A stretch of DNA of 64,000 bases, taken from Actinomycetes bacterium (GTDB lineage Bacteria; Actinomycetota; Acidimicrobiia; IMCC26256; JANYLB01). Below the pieces are notes generated by a model that was not told the origin of the DNA, searched no databases, and worked only from the letters and a program-made list of their open reading frames with translations. The DNA lies in NCBI GenBank assembly GCA_025363815.1, contig JANYLB010000036.1, positions 1-64,000 of the forward strand. Direction: 5' to 3'. Position 1 is the first letter of the stretch. The number at the start of each line of letters is the position of its first letter. The position numbers and the translations under genes are program-made. Below are positions 33,570-42,985 of the stretch, piece after piece.

Positions 33570-35137
33570 TGGGACGCAAGATTCTGCTCGTCACCACGGA
33601 CCAGCAGCGGTACGACACGCTCGGGTGCAACGGTGGCACTTTGGCCCGCACACCCGTTGCCGACGGTCTGGCCGCATCGGGTATCCGTTATGAGCGCGCT
33701 CACCCGCAGTCGGTGGTGTGCATGCCGTCGCGCTCGACAATCATCACCGGTCAGTACCCGAGCACGCACGGGGTGTGGATGAACGGCGTGGCGCTGCCGG
33801 TCGACGCGCCGTCGGTCGCGGCCGTCCTCCAACGCGCCGGCTACCGCACCGCGCTCATCGGCAAGGCGCATTTCGAGCCGTTCCTCGACCCGTTCGGTCG
33901 ATTCACCGAGAATCGCCTGGCCGCGATCGGCGAGGAGACGAGACAGCAACCGTGGTTCGATGGCACGACCGGCCCGCATCGAGGTTTCGAACACCTCGAG
34001 TTTGCCACGCACGGCGCCGCCGGCCCGCTGCACTACGCCCGCTGGCTCACCGGCCAACACCCCGAGGCCGTTTCCATGTATTACCCGCCGCTCGACGGAT
34101 CACTCGAGGTCAACGCGGCTGGAGGCGGTGACACCGGCGCACCGCAGGTGAAGCACAACCCGATCCCGCGCGATTGGTATCACACCGACTGGGTTGCCGA
34201 CCGGACGATCGCGTGGCTCGACTTGCTAGACCCGGATGACGACTGGTTCTGCTGGATGAGCTTCCCCGACCCACACCACCCGTGGGACCCCCCGGAGTCG
34301 GAGATGGGTCGCATCGACTGGCGCGAAGTGCCGTTGCCGGCCGGGTACCCCGAGTCCGCCTCCCAGCGCGAACGCATCCTCGATGCCAAGCCACGGCACT
34401 GGCGGCAGTGGTACGACGGAACGTTGGTCTCTAACTACGAAGCGCCGAAGGACTGGGTTCCGGCCACCCTCACAGCCAACCAGGTGCGCGAGGTGAACGC
34501 CCGGAACGCGGTGGAGTGCGAGCTCATCGACGAAGCACTGGGCCGTGTGGTCGATCACGTCTGCGCGCGCGGTTGGAACGCCGACACCGACATCGTCTTC
34601 ACCACCGATCACGGCGAGCTCCAGGGTGATTTCGGGCTGCTCTTCAAGGGTCCTTACCACGTCGACGCGTTGATGAGGTTGCCGCTGATCTGGCGGCCGG
34701 CTCCGTCGGCAACGGTGGCTCCGGCGATCGTTGCCTCGCCGGTCGGGCTCGTCGATCTCGCACCGACGTTCTGCGCGATCGCCGGTCTCAGCGCGCCGGA
34801 CTGGATGGAAGGTTCGGCTTTGCCCGCCAACGAAGCTGATGCCGATGCGCGGGGCTTCGAGCGGGTGCTCACCGAGTGGGACAGCCAGCTGTTCGGTGTC
34901 GACGTACATCTGCGCACGATTACGCGTGACGGCTGGGTGTGCACCACCTACGGGCGCGGAACTGTGCATGACGGCACCGAGGGCGAGCTGTACCTCCTTG
35001 CCGACGATCCCCATCAGCGCGAGAACCGATGGGACGACCCTTCGCTGCGCGCGGTGCGCGACGACCTCGTAGCGGACCTACACGATCATCAACCTCTTGC
35101 GCGCTCCCCGCTGCTCCCAGTCGAAGCACCCGTGTGA
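33569..35137 (+). CDS. type I sulfatase
   Basis: 522 residues. KILLVTTDQQRYDTLGCNGG binds the calcium, and C51 in VVCMPSRSTIITGQYPSTHG fits the C-x-P-x-R signature, whose cysteine is turned into formylglycine. Further metal/active-site elements: ALIGKAHFEPF, DPHHPWDPP and FTTDHGELQGDFGLLFKG. No signal peptide is seen, so it acts in the cytoplasm, like choline-sulfatase/phosphonate-hydrolase relatives. ATG 33569 overlaps the SRPBCC stop; its own stop overlaps the propeller gene. The substrate is an unknown sulfate or phosphonate ester; a formylglycine-generating enzyme is not in the window. Confidence 0.88.
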   Translation: MGRKILLVTTDQQRYDTLGCNGGTLARTPVADGLAASGIRYERAHPQSVVCMPSRSTIITGQYPSTHGVWMNGVALPVDAPSVAAVLQRAGYRTALIGKAHFEPFLDPFGRFTENRLAAIGEETRQQPWFDGTTGPHRGFEHLEFATHGAAGPLHYARWLTGQHPEAVSMYYPPLDGSLEVNAAGGGDTGAPQVKHNPIPRDWYHTDWVADRTIAWLDLLDPDDDWFCWMSFPDPHHPWDPPESEMGRIDWREVPLPAGYPESASQRERILDAKPRHWRQWYDGTLVSNYEAPKDWVPATLTANQVREVNARNAVECELIDEALGRVVDHVCARGWNADTDIVFTTDHGELQGDFGLLFKGPYHVDALMRLPLIWRPAPSATVAPAIVASPVGLVDLAPTFCAIAGLSAPDWMEGSALPANEADADARGFERVLTEWDSQLFGVDVHLRTITRDGWVCTTYGRGTVHDGTEGELYLLADDPHQRENRWDDPSLRAVRDDLVADLHDHQPLARSPLLPVEAPV

Positions 35138-36420
35138 CCGTGGCCGACTCCTCCTCTGGGAATCGGATCCCGGGCTACTGGCCAAGTCGCTGGCCCGGCG
35201 AAGACGGCGGACCCCGGCGGACGCAGACCCCTCGGTCTGGCGGTGGCCTCGGGATCCGCCCCGGCGAGCACCTAGAGGTGACCTCACGCGATGCTCTCGC
35301 CGCGACGATGGTGGTGGTGCGCGATCCGGGCGAGGTCTACCTGCTGCGCCACACCGCCGGAGACAAGGCCGTGTCCTGGGTGGAGCGGATAGATCCGGAG
35401 TCGCTCGAGGAGATCGAGCGTTCTCCCGACCTGGCCGGAGGTCCGACGTGGCCGGGCGGGCTGGCGGTGCACGAGAACGGCTCTGTCTATGTGGTCTTCG
35501 GACGGCACGCCCATCGTCTCGGCGCCGATACGGCGCCGATCGCGGTTCGAGAGCTCCCCCGGGAACGTCCGTACAACAGCTTCGTCGTGTTGCCCGATGG
35601 TTGTCTCGTCACAAAGGACTTCGGCGGCACGCTACCGGGACGGCCGGCGCCGCCGACTGAGCCGACCGAGCTCCTGGTGCTCGAACCTGAACGCCTCGAC
35701 ATCATCGCCCGCCTCACGCTCCCCGAGCGCTCGATCGCGCGGTTGTCGGCCGATGGTGACGACCTCTACGTCGTCGGCCACTCGACGCTATTTCGGGTCA
35801 ACTGGAATGGGCGCGCGCTCACTCTCGACGACGAGTTCCGGCCGCGGTATCGCATGCTCGAAGGACAGACGTACGGCTGGGATGCCGTAATCGACGCGGG
35901 AGCGGCGTGGTTTCTCGACAACGGCGAGGGGAGCGAGCGGTACGCCGGCACTTTCCGCGGCCAGGGCCTTTCGAACGCGCCGCTGCACCTCGTGCGTGTC
36001 GATCTCGAAACCGGCGTCGTTGAACTGGCCGAGATCTGCGGCAAGCCATTCGGTGTGATCGCCAACCCACCGACAATCGACCCGGAACGCAAGATCGCGG
36101 TCGGCTACGACAGCGGTAACGGCGTGCTCGCCGCGTTTTCGTTCGCGCGTGGAGGCCTCGAGCCGTTGTGGACCCGGGAACAGGACCACGCGTGTCACAT
36201 CCTGCGCTTCGCCGACACCGGCGAGCTCATAACCGGCGATCACGATCGCGAACGCATGGCCGACCAGGTCGTCGTGCTCGACATCGAGACCGGAGACGAG
36301 GTTGCCCGAGCCGACACAGCCAGCCCGGTTCAGTCGGTGCTGTTCCCGTGCCCGGGATTCGATCGAGACGTCTACCTCTGCTCGTTCACGACCGTTTCTC
36401 GCATCCGCGTCGTGGAATGA
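35134..36420 (+). CDS. beta-propeller protein of unknown function
   Basis: 428 residues with repeating four-strand blades (GGLAVHENGSVYVVFGRHAH, RLSADGDDLYVVGHSTLFRV, LRFADTGELITGDHDRERMA), consistent with a six- or seven-bladed propeller of the SMP-30/PQQ-like class. No signal peptide and no recognised catalytic motif. GTG 35134 overlaps the sulfatase stop by four bases, so the two are translationally coupled and probably act on the same compound, for instance as hydrolase or isomerase of the desulfated product (inference). Confidence 0.65.
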   Translation: MTVADSSSGNRIPGYWPSRWPGEDGGPRRTQTPRSGGGLGIRPGEHLEVTSRDALAATMVVVRDPGEVYLLRHTAGDKAVSWVERIDPESLEEIERSPDLAGGPTWPGGLAVHENGSVYVVFGRHAHRLGADTAPIAVRELPRERPYNSFVVLPDGCLVTKDFGGTLPGRPAPPTEPTELLVLEPERLDIIARLTLPERSIARLSADGDDLYVVGHSTLFRVNWNGRALTLDDEFRPRYRMLEGQTYGWDAVIDAGAAWFLDNGEGSERYAGTFRGQGLSNAPLHLVRVDLETGVVELAEICGKPFGVIANPPTIDPERKIAVGYDSGNGVLAAFSFARGGLEPLWTREQDHACHILRFADTGELITGDHDRERMADQVVVLDIETGDEVARADTASPVQSVLFPCPGFDRDVYLCSFTTVSRIRVVE

Positions 36421-36431
36421 GCTCCTAGGGG

Positions 36432-36674
36432 CTACCCCGATGCCGCCGGACCCGCGTCTCGCTCCGCCGTCTTCTGCGCGAGCCGGGGGAAGCGTTCGAG
36501 GAGCTCCGCACGACGACGGCGCATCGTGATCGTGAGCGCGACGTTCGTAGTCGCGAGGCCGATCTCGACGACACCGATCACGATCCGCCCCGCCGCCAGG
36601 CTCGCGATTCCGAGCCCCAGCAACAGCGCCGCGATGATGCTGCGGAGCACGATCACCCGCTTGGTCTGCACCAT
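36432..36674 (-). CDS. small two-helix membrane protein
   Basis: 80 residues: two hydrophobic stretches (IIAALLLGLGIASLAAG and VEIGLATTNVALTI) and a basic C-terminal tail with RRRRAELLERFPRL. ATG 36674 has AAGGAG 7 nt upstream. Convergent with the propeller gene. No family recognised. Confidence 0.65.
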   Translation of the reverse strand: MVQTKRVIVLRSIIAALLLGLGIASLAAGRIVIGVVEIGLATTNVALTITMRRRRAELLERFPRLAQKTAERDAGPAASG

Positions 36675-36862
36675 GGCGCTTCTCCTTGGTGTTTGCATCC
36701 ATTGTCGGGCCGGGATGCGAGGCGCACATCACCTGGATGTGAGGAGATGGTCAAGTATGGGCCACGCCGATGTTGGGTGACGTCTCGTGGGCGGGGTACT
36801 CTTGGGAGTCATCACGCCGTATTACGGAGCCGTCCGCGGGTTTCGAAGCCTGGAAGACGAGA

Positions 36863-36922
36863 GGAGGTGGTCCTGTGAGTACAGGCGAACATCCAAGTTC
36901 CTGCTCATCTTTGTCCACCTCC
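36863..36922 (+). promoter_or_regulatory. candidate RNA switch/attenuator in the ABC transporter leader
   Basis: GGAGGTGG (36863-36870) can pair with CCACCTCC (36915-36922), closing a region that also contains the perfect hairpin CCTGT-GAGT-ACAGG (36872-36885). The left arm of the long stem is the ribosome binding site of a 20-residue leader frame (36875-36937); pairing would hide it. The 344-bp stretch 36675-37018 otherwise holds no gene. Confidence 0.45.
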
Positions 36923-36937
36923 CGGATCGCGCGATAG
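36875..36937 (+). CDS. candidate leader peptide (20 residues)
   Basis: GTG at 36875 lies 6 nt after GAGGAGGT and opens 20 codons to a TAG at 36935-36937. The peptide is Ser-rich with one Cys (HPSSCSSLSTS in the middle) and ends RIAR. Its ribosome binding site can be sequestered by a downstream inverted copy located in its own codons, so translation and RNA folding are linked, as in attenuators. It sits 82 nt upstream of the anion ABC permease. Whether it is made is unknown. Confidence 0.35.
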   Translation: MSTGEHPSSCSSLSTSRIAR

Positions 36938-37018
36938 CTCCAACGGTTCCGCGCACCATCCACTGAGAGGCCCACCAGGCTCTCTGCGCGCGTCCGGGCC
37001 CGAGTTGCCTCGAAGGGG

Positions 37019-38764
37019 GTGAACCCGGTGGCCCTGCGCCGCACGTTTCCCACACCCGACGTCGTCGAGCGGCCGCGTCTGCGTCCGATCGACTTCGTGA
37101 TCGGTGCCGGTGTCCTCGCCGGCATCTACGCGGTCTTGCGTCTCGGTCAGGTGATGACCGTGTCGTTCAACCCGGCTCACGCTTCGAGCACGGTGTCGAC
37201 TGATCCGGTGCATCTGCCGGGATATGCGCTGCGGTCGCTGTCGCGGATGTTCATCGCGCTCGGCCTATCGATTGTGTTCACGTTCGTGTACGCGACCGCA
37301 GCGGCGCGGTCTCGTCGGGCCGAGAAGATCCTGATCCCGACGCTCGACGTGTTGCAGTCGGTGCCGATCCTCGGATTTCTCGCGATCACGGTCACTGCCT
37401 TCCTCGCGCTGTTCCCCCATTCATTGCTCGGATTGGAGTGCGCGTCGATCTTCGCGATCTTCACGTCTCAAGCGTGGAACATGACATTCAGCTTTTACCA
37501 CTCGCTCACGACGCAACCGCGGGAGCTCGACGAAGCAACTCGCATGATGAGGCTCACGAAGTGGCAGCGGTTCTGGAAGCTCGATGTGCCCGGCTCGATG
37601 ATCGGGTTGGTGTGGAACGGAATGATGAGCTTCGGAGGAGGTTGGTTCTTCCTCACCGCGTCCGAAGCGATCACCGTCAACCGACACTCGTACGCACTCC
37701 CAGGGATCGGTAGCTACGTCGCGGCCGCCTCGGAGAAGGCGCAACTCAGTCGGGTCCTGCTCGCGATAGGCGTCATGGTCGTGATGGTGCTCGGGGTGAA
37801 CTTCTTGTTCTGGCGGCCGATGGTCGCGTGGACAGAACGCTTCCGGATCGAAGAGACGGAAGCAGCGGAGCGGCCGCGCAGCATCATGCTCGACGCGCTG
37901 CGCCGTTCCCGGGTTCCGGGCCTAATCGCCGGGTCAGTCCGGCCCGTGAGCGTGCTCCTGGATCGCGCCACGCGACCATTCGGAATCGCGGAGCGACCGC
38001 TCGAGGTGAACCGCAGCCGCCGGAGGGCGGGAGACTCGGTCTTCGCCGTGGCGGCGTCTGGCCTCGCGATCGCGGGAGCGTGGCAGGCGCTCGCCTACAT
38101 TCAGCAACAGATCGGGCTCGACCAGTTCGTCCACGCGTTCTGGCTCGGCGCGATCACCTTTGTCCGGGTGATCATCGTTGTGGTTGTCTCGACCATCATC
38201 TGGGTTCCGATCGGCGTGAAGATCGGGCTCTCCCCCCGCTTGGCCCGCTCCGCGCAGCCGATCGTGCAGGTGCTTGCGAGCTTCCCGGCGAACTTCCTGT
38301 TCCCGTTCGCGGCAGCGTTCTTCATCGCGACGACCATTTCACTGAACTGGGGCGCCATCGTGCTCATGGCGCTCGGTGCGCAGTGGTACATCCTGTTCAA
38401 CACCATCGCCGGTGCAATGGCCATCCCATCGGATCTCATCGAAGCGATGGATAACTTCGGCGTCTCCGGCCGGCAGCGGTGGAAGCGCTTGATCCTCCCC
38501 GCGATCTTCGGTTCGTATGTCACAGGTGGGATCACCGCTGCGGGCGGAGCGTGGAACGCCTCGATCGTGGCCGAAGTCGTCACCTACGGCAGCCACACGC
38601 TCGTCGCCACCGGTCTCGGCGCGTACATCGTCGCGTCCACTGTCGATGGCAACTTCGCCAAGACCCTCACCGGCATCATTGTGATGAGCATCTACGTCGT
38701 GGCCGTGAACAGACTCGTCTGGCGACAGCTCTTCCGACTAGCAGAACGGAAGAACTTCACATGA
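37019..38764 (+). CDS. anion ABC transporter, duplicated permease (NitT/TauT-like)
   Basis: 581 residues with two homologous permease halves in one chain, as in the 'duplicated permease component' family of anion ABC transporters. Half 1 (about 1-290) has the coupling-helix loop EATRMMRLTKWQRFWKLDVP; half 2 (about 335-575) has EAMDNFGVSGRQRWKRLILP. Both match the EAA loop that contacts the ATPase. Start GTG 37019 lies at the end of a structured leader. The ATPase follows 72 bp downstream. No substrate-binding protein gene is adjacent, so the anion is unknown. Confidence 0.85.
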   Translation: MNPVALRRTFPTPDVVERPRLRPIDFVIGAGVLAGIYAVLRLGQVMTVSFNPAHASSTVSTDPVHLPGYALRSLSRMFIALGLSIVFTFVYATAAARSRRAEKILIPTLDVLQSVPILGFLAITVTAFLALFPHSLLGLECASIFAIFTSQAWNMTFSFYHSLTTQPRELDEATRMMRLTKWQRFWKLDVPGSMIGLVWNGMMSFGGGWFFLTASEAITVNRHSYALPGIGSYVAAASEKAQLSRVLLAIGVMVVMVLGVNFLFWRPMVAWTERFRIEETEAAERPRSIMLDALRRSRVPGLIAGSVRPVSVLLDRATRPFGIAERPLEVNRSRRRAGDSVFAVAASGLAIAGAWQALAYIQQQIGLDQFVHAFWLGAITFVRVIIVVVVSTIIWVPIGVKIGLSPRLARSAQPIVQVLASFPANFLFPFAAAFFIATTISLNWGAIVLMALGAQWYILFNTIAGAMAIPSDLIEAMDNFGVSGRQRWKRLILPAIFGSYVTGGITAAGGAWNASIVAEVVTYGSHTLVATGLGAYIVASTVDGNFAKTLTGIIVMSIYVVAVNRLVWRQLFRLAERKNFT

Positions 38765-38836
38765 GACCCCGACAACCCGGACTCGACCGCGAAGCCCCGA
38801 TGCTTCCACCAGCTGCGCTGATCCAAGGAGATCTTC

Positions 38837-40162
38837 ATGACACCGCGCACCCTCGCCCGTGACACCACCATCCTCGCTGCCGAGCACCTCACCAAGGCGT
38901 TCACAACGCCCGACGGCGGCCCGCTTCCCGTCCTCGACGACGTCAGCTTCGAGCTCCGTGACGGCGAGATCGTCGCGCTCCTAGGCAAGTCCGGCTCGGG
39001 AAAGTCGACCCTCCTGCGCCTGCTTGCCGGTCTCATCGCGCCGACTTCGGGGTACGCGACCTACAACGGCGTCCGGCTGCGCAGCGCCAACCCGGGCGTC
39101 GCCATGGTCTTCCAGACGTTCGCGCTCCTGCCCTGGCTGACGGTGCGCCAGAACGTCGAGCTCGGTCTCGAAGCACGCGGCGTTCCCGCGACGGAGCGGC
39201 GCGCGCGCGCCGAACGCGCGATCGATCTCATCGGCCTCGACGGGTTCGAAGCGGCCTACCCCAAGGAGCTCTCCGGCGGCATGCGCCAGCGAGTCGGGTT
39301 CGCCCGGGCGCTCGTTGTGGAGCCCGACGCGCTCTTCATGGACGAGCCGTTCTCCGCGCTCGACGTTCTCACCGCAGAGAACCTTCGTAGCGAGCTTCTC
39401 GCGCTCTGGGCCCGAGACGACTTCCCGACCCGGGCGATGCTCCTCGTCACCCACAACATCGAGGAGGCCGTGCTCCTCGCCGACCGGGTGCTCGTGCTGT
39501 CATCCAACCCCGGCAAGATCCAAGCCGAGCTCACCATCGATCTCGAACGGCCCCGTAACCGTCGCACCGCGGCGTTCCAGGAGATCGTCGACGACATCTA
39601 CCGCATCATGACCGGCCGCGAGACCGAACCAGAAGCCCCGCGACCCGCCGCGTCGACTTCCGGCCCCTCACCGAACGAGCAGCCGCTCCCCGATGCGACC
39701 GTTGGCGGCATGGCGGGCCTCCTCGAGATCGTTGTCGCCCGCGGCGGCACCGAAGACCTCCCTGCGCTCGCCCACGACCTGAACTTCGAGGTCGACGATC
39801 TTCTGCCCTTGGTCGACGGCGCCACAATGCTCGGTCTCGCTACCGTCGACGAGGCCGACCTCACCGTTACCGACGAAGGCCACCAGTTCGTGACCGCCGA
39901 CATCCTCACCACCAAGGAGCGCTTCGCGGACCAGGCCTCACGACGGGCGCCGCTGGTGCGTGCGATCACCAGTGCTCTCGCGGCGAGCATCGACGGAAAT
40001 CTCCCGGAAGGATTCTTCCTCGACACGCTCCGGCGTGCGTTCTCCGACGAAGCGGCGCGGCGTCAACTCGACATCGCCATCGATTGGGGTCGCTACGGCG
40101 AGCTCTTCGACTACGACGCCAACTCGGGACAGCTCATTGCGGTTCCTCGGCCACCGCTTTGA
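38837..40162 (+). CDS. anion ABC transporter ATP-binding protein with C-terminal AAA-associated domain
   Basis: 441 residues. The ATPase part (about 1-260) shows Walker A G-K-S-G-S-G-K-S-T, signature L-S-G-G-M-R-Q-R, Walker B ALFMDEPFSALD and the H-loop LVTHNIEEAVL. The C-terminal ~150 residues (LLEIVVARGGTEDLPALAHD onward) form an AAA-associated, winged-helix-like domain (PF09821-type) usual in this transporter subfamily and likely regulatory. ATG 38837 has AAGGAG 6 nt upstream. It energises the duplicated permease. Its 3' end overlaps the convergent SRPBCC gene by 29 bp. Confidence 0.88.
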   Translation: MTPRTLARDTTILAAEHLTKAFTTPDGGPLPVLDDVSFELRDGEIVALLGKSGSGKSTLLRLLAGLIAPTSGYATYNGVRLRSANPGVAMVFQTFALLPWLTVRQNVELGLEARGVPATERRARAERAIDLIGLDGFEAAYPKELSGGMRQRVGFARALVVEPDALFMDEPFSALDVLTAENLRSELLALWARDDFPTRAMLLVTHNIEEAVLLADRVLVLSSNPGKIQAELTIDLERPRNRRTAAFQEIVDDIYRIMTGRETEPEAPRPAASTSGPSPNEQPLPDATVGGMAGLLEIVVARGGTEDLPALAHDLNFEVDDLLPLVDGATMLGLATVDEADLTVTDEGHQFVTADILTTKERFADQASRRAPLVRAITSALAASIDGNLPEGFFLDTLRRAFSDEAARRQLDIAIDWGRYGELFDYDANSGQLIAVPRPPL

Positions 40163-40592
40163 TCCGGACCAGGGTCTCGCGCATCCCGTCGTGGTTCGTG
40201 CGACCACGCCAGCGGCCGAAGAGCTTCCAGTAGAGACGCAGGGCGGTTGTGTCCTTCAGCTGGAACGATTCCGTCACGTCTGTTCCGTCGCCACTCGCCT
40301 CGAACCGGTAGCTCCATGTGTTGAGCGCCTTGTCGGCCTCGCCGACGGTGAACGCGAATTCGCGTCCCGGCTCGGAGGCGACGATGATGCACTTCGTCCA
40401 GTAGACGGGCCCGCGGCCGTTGCGGCGGACGTGGCCGCGGAACCGCGCGCCGACGGCCGGCGCGGTCGCGCCGTCGAGCCACTCGGCCTCGAAGGTCTCG
40501 GGGCTGAACCGACCCGTGTTGGTGATGTCACTCACCAGCTCCCAGATCCGTTCGGGGGTGGCGGCGATGTGGACGGTTACCGAATCACGCAC
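40134..40592 (-). CDS. SRPBCC family protein
   Basis: 152 residues: MRDSVTVHIAATPERIWELV opens the START-like fold, followed by a DITNTGRFSPETFEAEWLDG loop, WTKCIIVASEPGREFAFTVG and the long C-terminal helix from LRLYWKLFGRWRGRTN. Members bind hydrophobic ligands or cyclise polyketides; no role assigned. Start GTG 40592. It lies 23 bp downstream of the large membrane-protein gene on the same strand. Confidence 0.8.
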   Translation of the reverse strand: MRDSVTVHIAATPERIWELVSDITNTGRFSPETFEAEWLDGATAPAVGARFRGHVRRNGRGPVYWTKCIIVASEPGREFAFTVGEADKALNTWSYRFEASGDGTDVTESFQLKDTTALRLYWKLFGRWRGRTNHDGMRETLVRIKAVAEEPQ

Positions 40593-40615
40593 GGCCTGAG
40601 CGTACGACGTGGCGG

Positions 40616-42880
40616 TCAACTGGGCGCGACGGATGTCGGGGTGAGATTCGCGGAGACCGAGGGAAGCGAGTCCACCGTTGCCGAAGCGCAACGCACGCCG
40701 GGCGTGACGACGGTGATCTCGGCCTTCGTCGTGCCCGGAGCGAGAACGACGTGAATGACGTTGGGGTGCCTGTGCGTCGAGATCGGCACCTGCCGGGAGT
40801 TGATCGTCAACTGCCCGGCGTGGGCCCCCGATCGTCTTTGGGCGAGGTTGATCTCGAGGTTCTGGCTGACGGGCCGGCGGCCGGGGTTGACCAGGGAAAG
40901 CGAGCCGGCCGCACAGATTGTGTGGCGGTCGCCCCGGTTCGCGATCGGGTCGGTGTCGGTGTCGAGGTAGAGGCGGGGCGCGTCGAGGAGCTGTTGGGTG
41001 AGCGTCCGCCGACCCGGCGCGGTCATGGTACCGAGCACCGATGGTGTGGCTCGACGCAGATCCCAGGCGACCAGGCGGTCACCACGCTTCGCGATCGGGG
41101 GGCCGAGCAGGCCGATCAGGTCGTTGAGCTGCGCCCTGCCGTTGCCCGGGTACCCGTAGAGATCGAGAACGAGAGCCGAGAATCCCATCGCGGTCACGCC
41201 GCGAACGAGCTCTCGCATCGGGAGCTGCGACGCCGGCCACTGCCACTCGCCGTCGCGTCCCCGCACGCCTGCCGTGCTCCACCGCAGCGTCTTCGAGTGC
41301 AGGTAGCCCTCCTTGATCTCGTCATGAGCGGACATCCGCAGGATGTCACCGTGCTCGGGGAAATCGACGACAGGGAGCTGGAACACCATCGCGTTCTTCG
41401 GGAGTTTGCGCTCGAGTGATGCGACGAATCTGTCGTCGGCGTGCCACTGGCGCGCCCGGTTCTCGGGCTTCGGCATCAACACCGGTGACGCCTGGTCGAG
41501 CACGCCGAGCACGAGTACGACTGCGAGCACGGATGTCCACGCGAGCCGCGGGTGCGGCCAACCGTGTCGGAGTAGAGCGACGCGCAGGCGGTCGAGCAGT
41601 CGGGCGAACACGACAATTCCAGCGAACGTGATCACGATCGCGATCCGGGTCCACGCGCGCACGCCGTCGAGACCGGTGAGTTCGAGCGCGCGGCTGAAGC
41701 CCCCCTTCATCCCGAGAAAGAGCGCCGCGACCATGAGCATGCCGAGCCGCGCCTCGAACGCCCACCCGCGACGACTCTCTCCCTGACGATCAGCGACGCG
41801 CACGGCCGACAGGAGCACGGCCATGACTGCGACCACGAATCCAATTGCCGCGATGAGCCCCAGCTGGGCTGTCGCGAGCCCTTGGCGGCCAGGTTCGTAG
41901 AGCTGGTCGGCCAGCGCCGCGAAGGGGCCGAAGCGGTGGCCGGTAACCGGGCTGAGCAGCTCGACGATCCTTAGCGGGTATGCCTCCGAGACCCCGGGTC
42001 GTCGGTCCGGAACACCCAGCAGATTGGCCGCGTGCTGCCAGCGGAAGAGGAGCGTCGGCAGGTTGGCGAGAATCGATGTCGCCAGGCCCACTGCGCCGAA
42101 TAACGCGGCCATCACCAGCCGGCCCAGCTGGCGGTGGGCGAGGGCACTGACGATCGCGCAGATGAGAAGTAGCGACAGGAGGAAGGCGAGGTAATAGATC
42201 CCGGTCACGCCGATGAGCGCGATGCCGAGGAGCAACCACCGGATCCGCCACCACGCGTGGCGGTGCCGCAGCTCGGCCACCGACGGAAGCGAGGAGTTGG
42301 GTCCGAGGATCTTCATGCAGGCGAGCACGATGATCGGGACGCCGACGTAGAAGGCGAGGTTCTCGTGTCCGACGCCGTTGCGGAAGTGGTACGGCGCGAG
42401 TGAGAACAAGACGGCACCGACGAGCGCAGTCGTCCAGGAAGTGCGCAGTGACGACAGCACCGGAAAGGCAACGAGCGCAGTAAGGGGGAAGGTCAGCAGC
42501 CAGAACAAGTTGAAGGTGAGCGGCACGCTGCCCGTCGTCTCGACCAGGCCTTTCTTCACCGTATAGGCGAGAAGATCTCCGCCCATGGGCCACTCGGCCC
42601 AACGCTGGCGAAACGGGGCGTTGAGCTTGGGGTTCGTGTTGAACCAACCGGTCTCCTTGACGTTCTTGATGAGCATCATGTCGAGGGTGGCGTCTTGCTC
42701 GTCGTCGCCCGGGGTGTGCGCGTACTGGAAAGGGATGTCGAGAGGCTTGTTCCACAGCTGCGTCACGACGGTCACGCCAATGGTCGAGAGCAGAGCCGCG
42801 AGGATGGCCCCCGCCACGAGCGACCAGCCGCGGCTCACCCGACGCGTCGCGCGCCCGCGTTGCTCATCGTCCTCGGCCAT
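40616..42880 (-). CDS. large polytopic membrane protein, YfhO/GT-C-like
   Basis: 754 residues with about 12-13 membrane helices in the first 500 residues and a soluble beta-rich C-terminal domain. The early extracytoplasmic loop contains D-E-Q-D-A-T-L-D and the WPMGGDLLAY stretch, and later come YHFRNGVGHENLAFYVG and FQLPVVDFPEHGDILRMSAH, as in membrane glycosyltransferases of the YfhO/GT-C type that use polyprenyl-linked sugars. No specific sugar can be named. ATG 42880 has GGGGGAA 5 nt upstream; the longer frame to 43090 runs through a 24-bp tandem duplication and is less likely. Confidence 0.68.
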   Translation of the reverse strand: MAEDDEQRGRATRRVSRGWSLVAGAILAALLSTIGVTVVTQLWNKPLDIPFQYAHTPGDDEQDATLDMMLIKNVKETGWFNTNPKLNAPFRQRWAEWPMGGDLLAYTVKKGLVETTGSVPLTFNLFWLLTFPLTALVAFPVLSSLRTSWTTALVGAVLFSLAPYHFRNGVGHENLAFYVGVPIIVLACMKILGPNSSLPSVAELRHRHAWWRIRWLLLGIALIGVTGIYYLAFLLSLLLICAIVSALAHRQLGRLVMAALFGAVGLATSILANLPTLLFRWQHAANLLGVPDRRPGVSEAYPLRIVELLSPVTGHRFGPFAALADQLYEPGRQGLATAQLGLIAAIGFVVAVMAVLLSAVRVADRQGESRRGWAFEARLGMLMVAALFLGMKGGFSRALELTGLDGVRAWTRIAIVITFAGIVVFARLLDRLRVALLRHGWPHPRLAWTSVLAVVLVLGVLDQASPVLMPKPENRARQWHADDRFVASLERKLPKNAMVFQLPVVDFPEHGDILRMSAHDEIKEGYLHSKTLRWSTAGVRGRDGEWQWPASQLPMRELVRGVTAMGFSALVLDLYGYPGNGRAQLNDLIGLLGPPIAKRGDRLVAWDLRRATPSVLGTMTAPGRRTLTQQLLDAPRLYLDTDTDPIANRGDRHTICAAGSLSLVNPGRRPVSQNLEINLAQRRSGAHAGQLTINSRQVPISTHRHPNVIHVVLAPGTTKAEITVVTPGVRCASATVDSLPSVSANLTPTSVAPS

Positions 42881-42985
42881 CACATTCCCCCAGGTCGCAC
42901 CCACCGCGGCCCTGGCGGGCAGCACATACGGTGGCGGAATCCTAGGGTGACGACGCCCATCATGTGGTGTCAGCTCGCCCCCCGC

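Noticed and set aside
36751-37125. Minus-strand frames across the transporter leader
   Set aside because: Arg/Thr-rich chance frames; the region is better explained as a leader with RNA structure and a short plus-strand frame.
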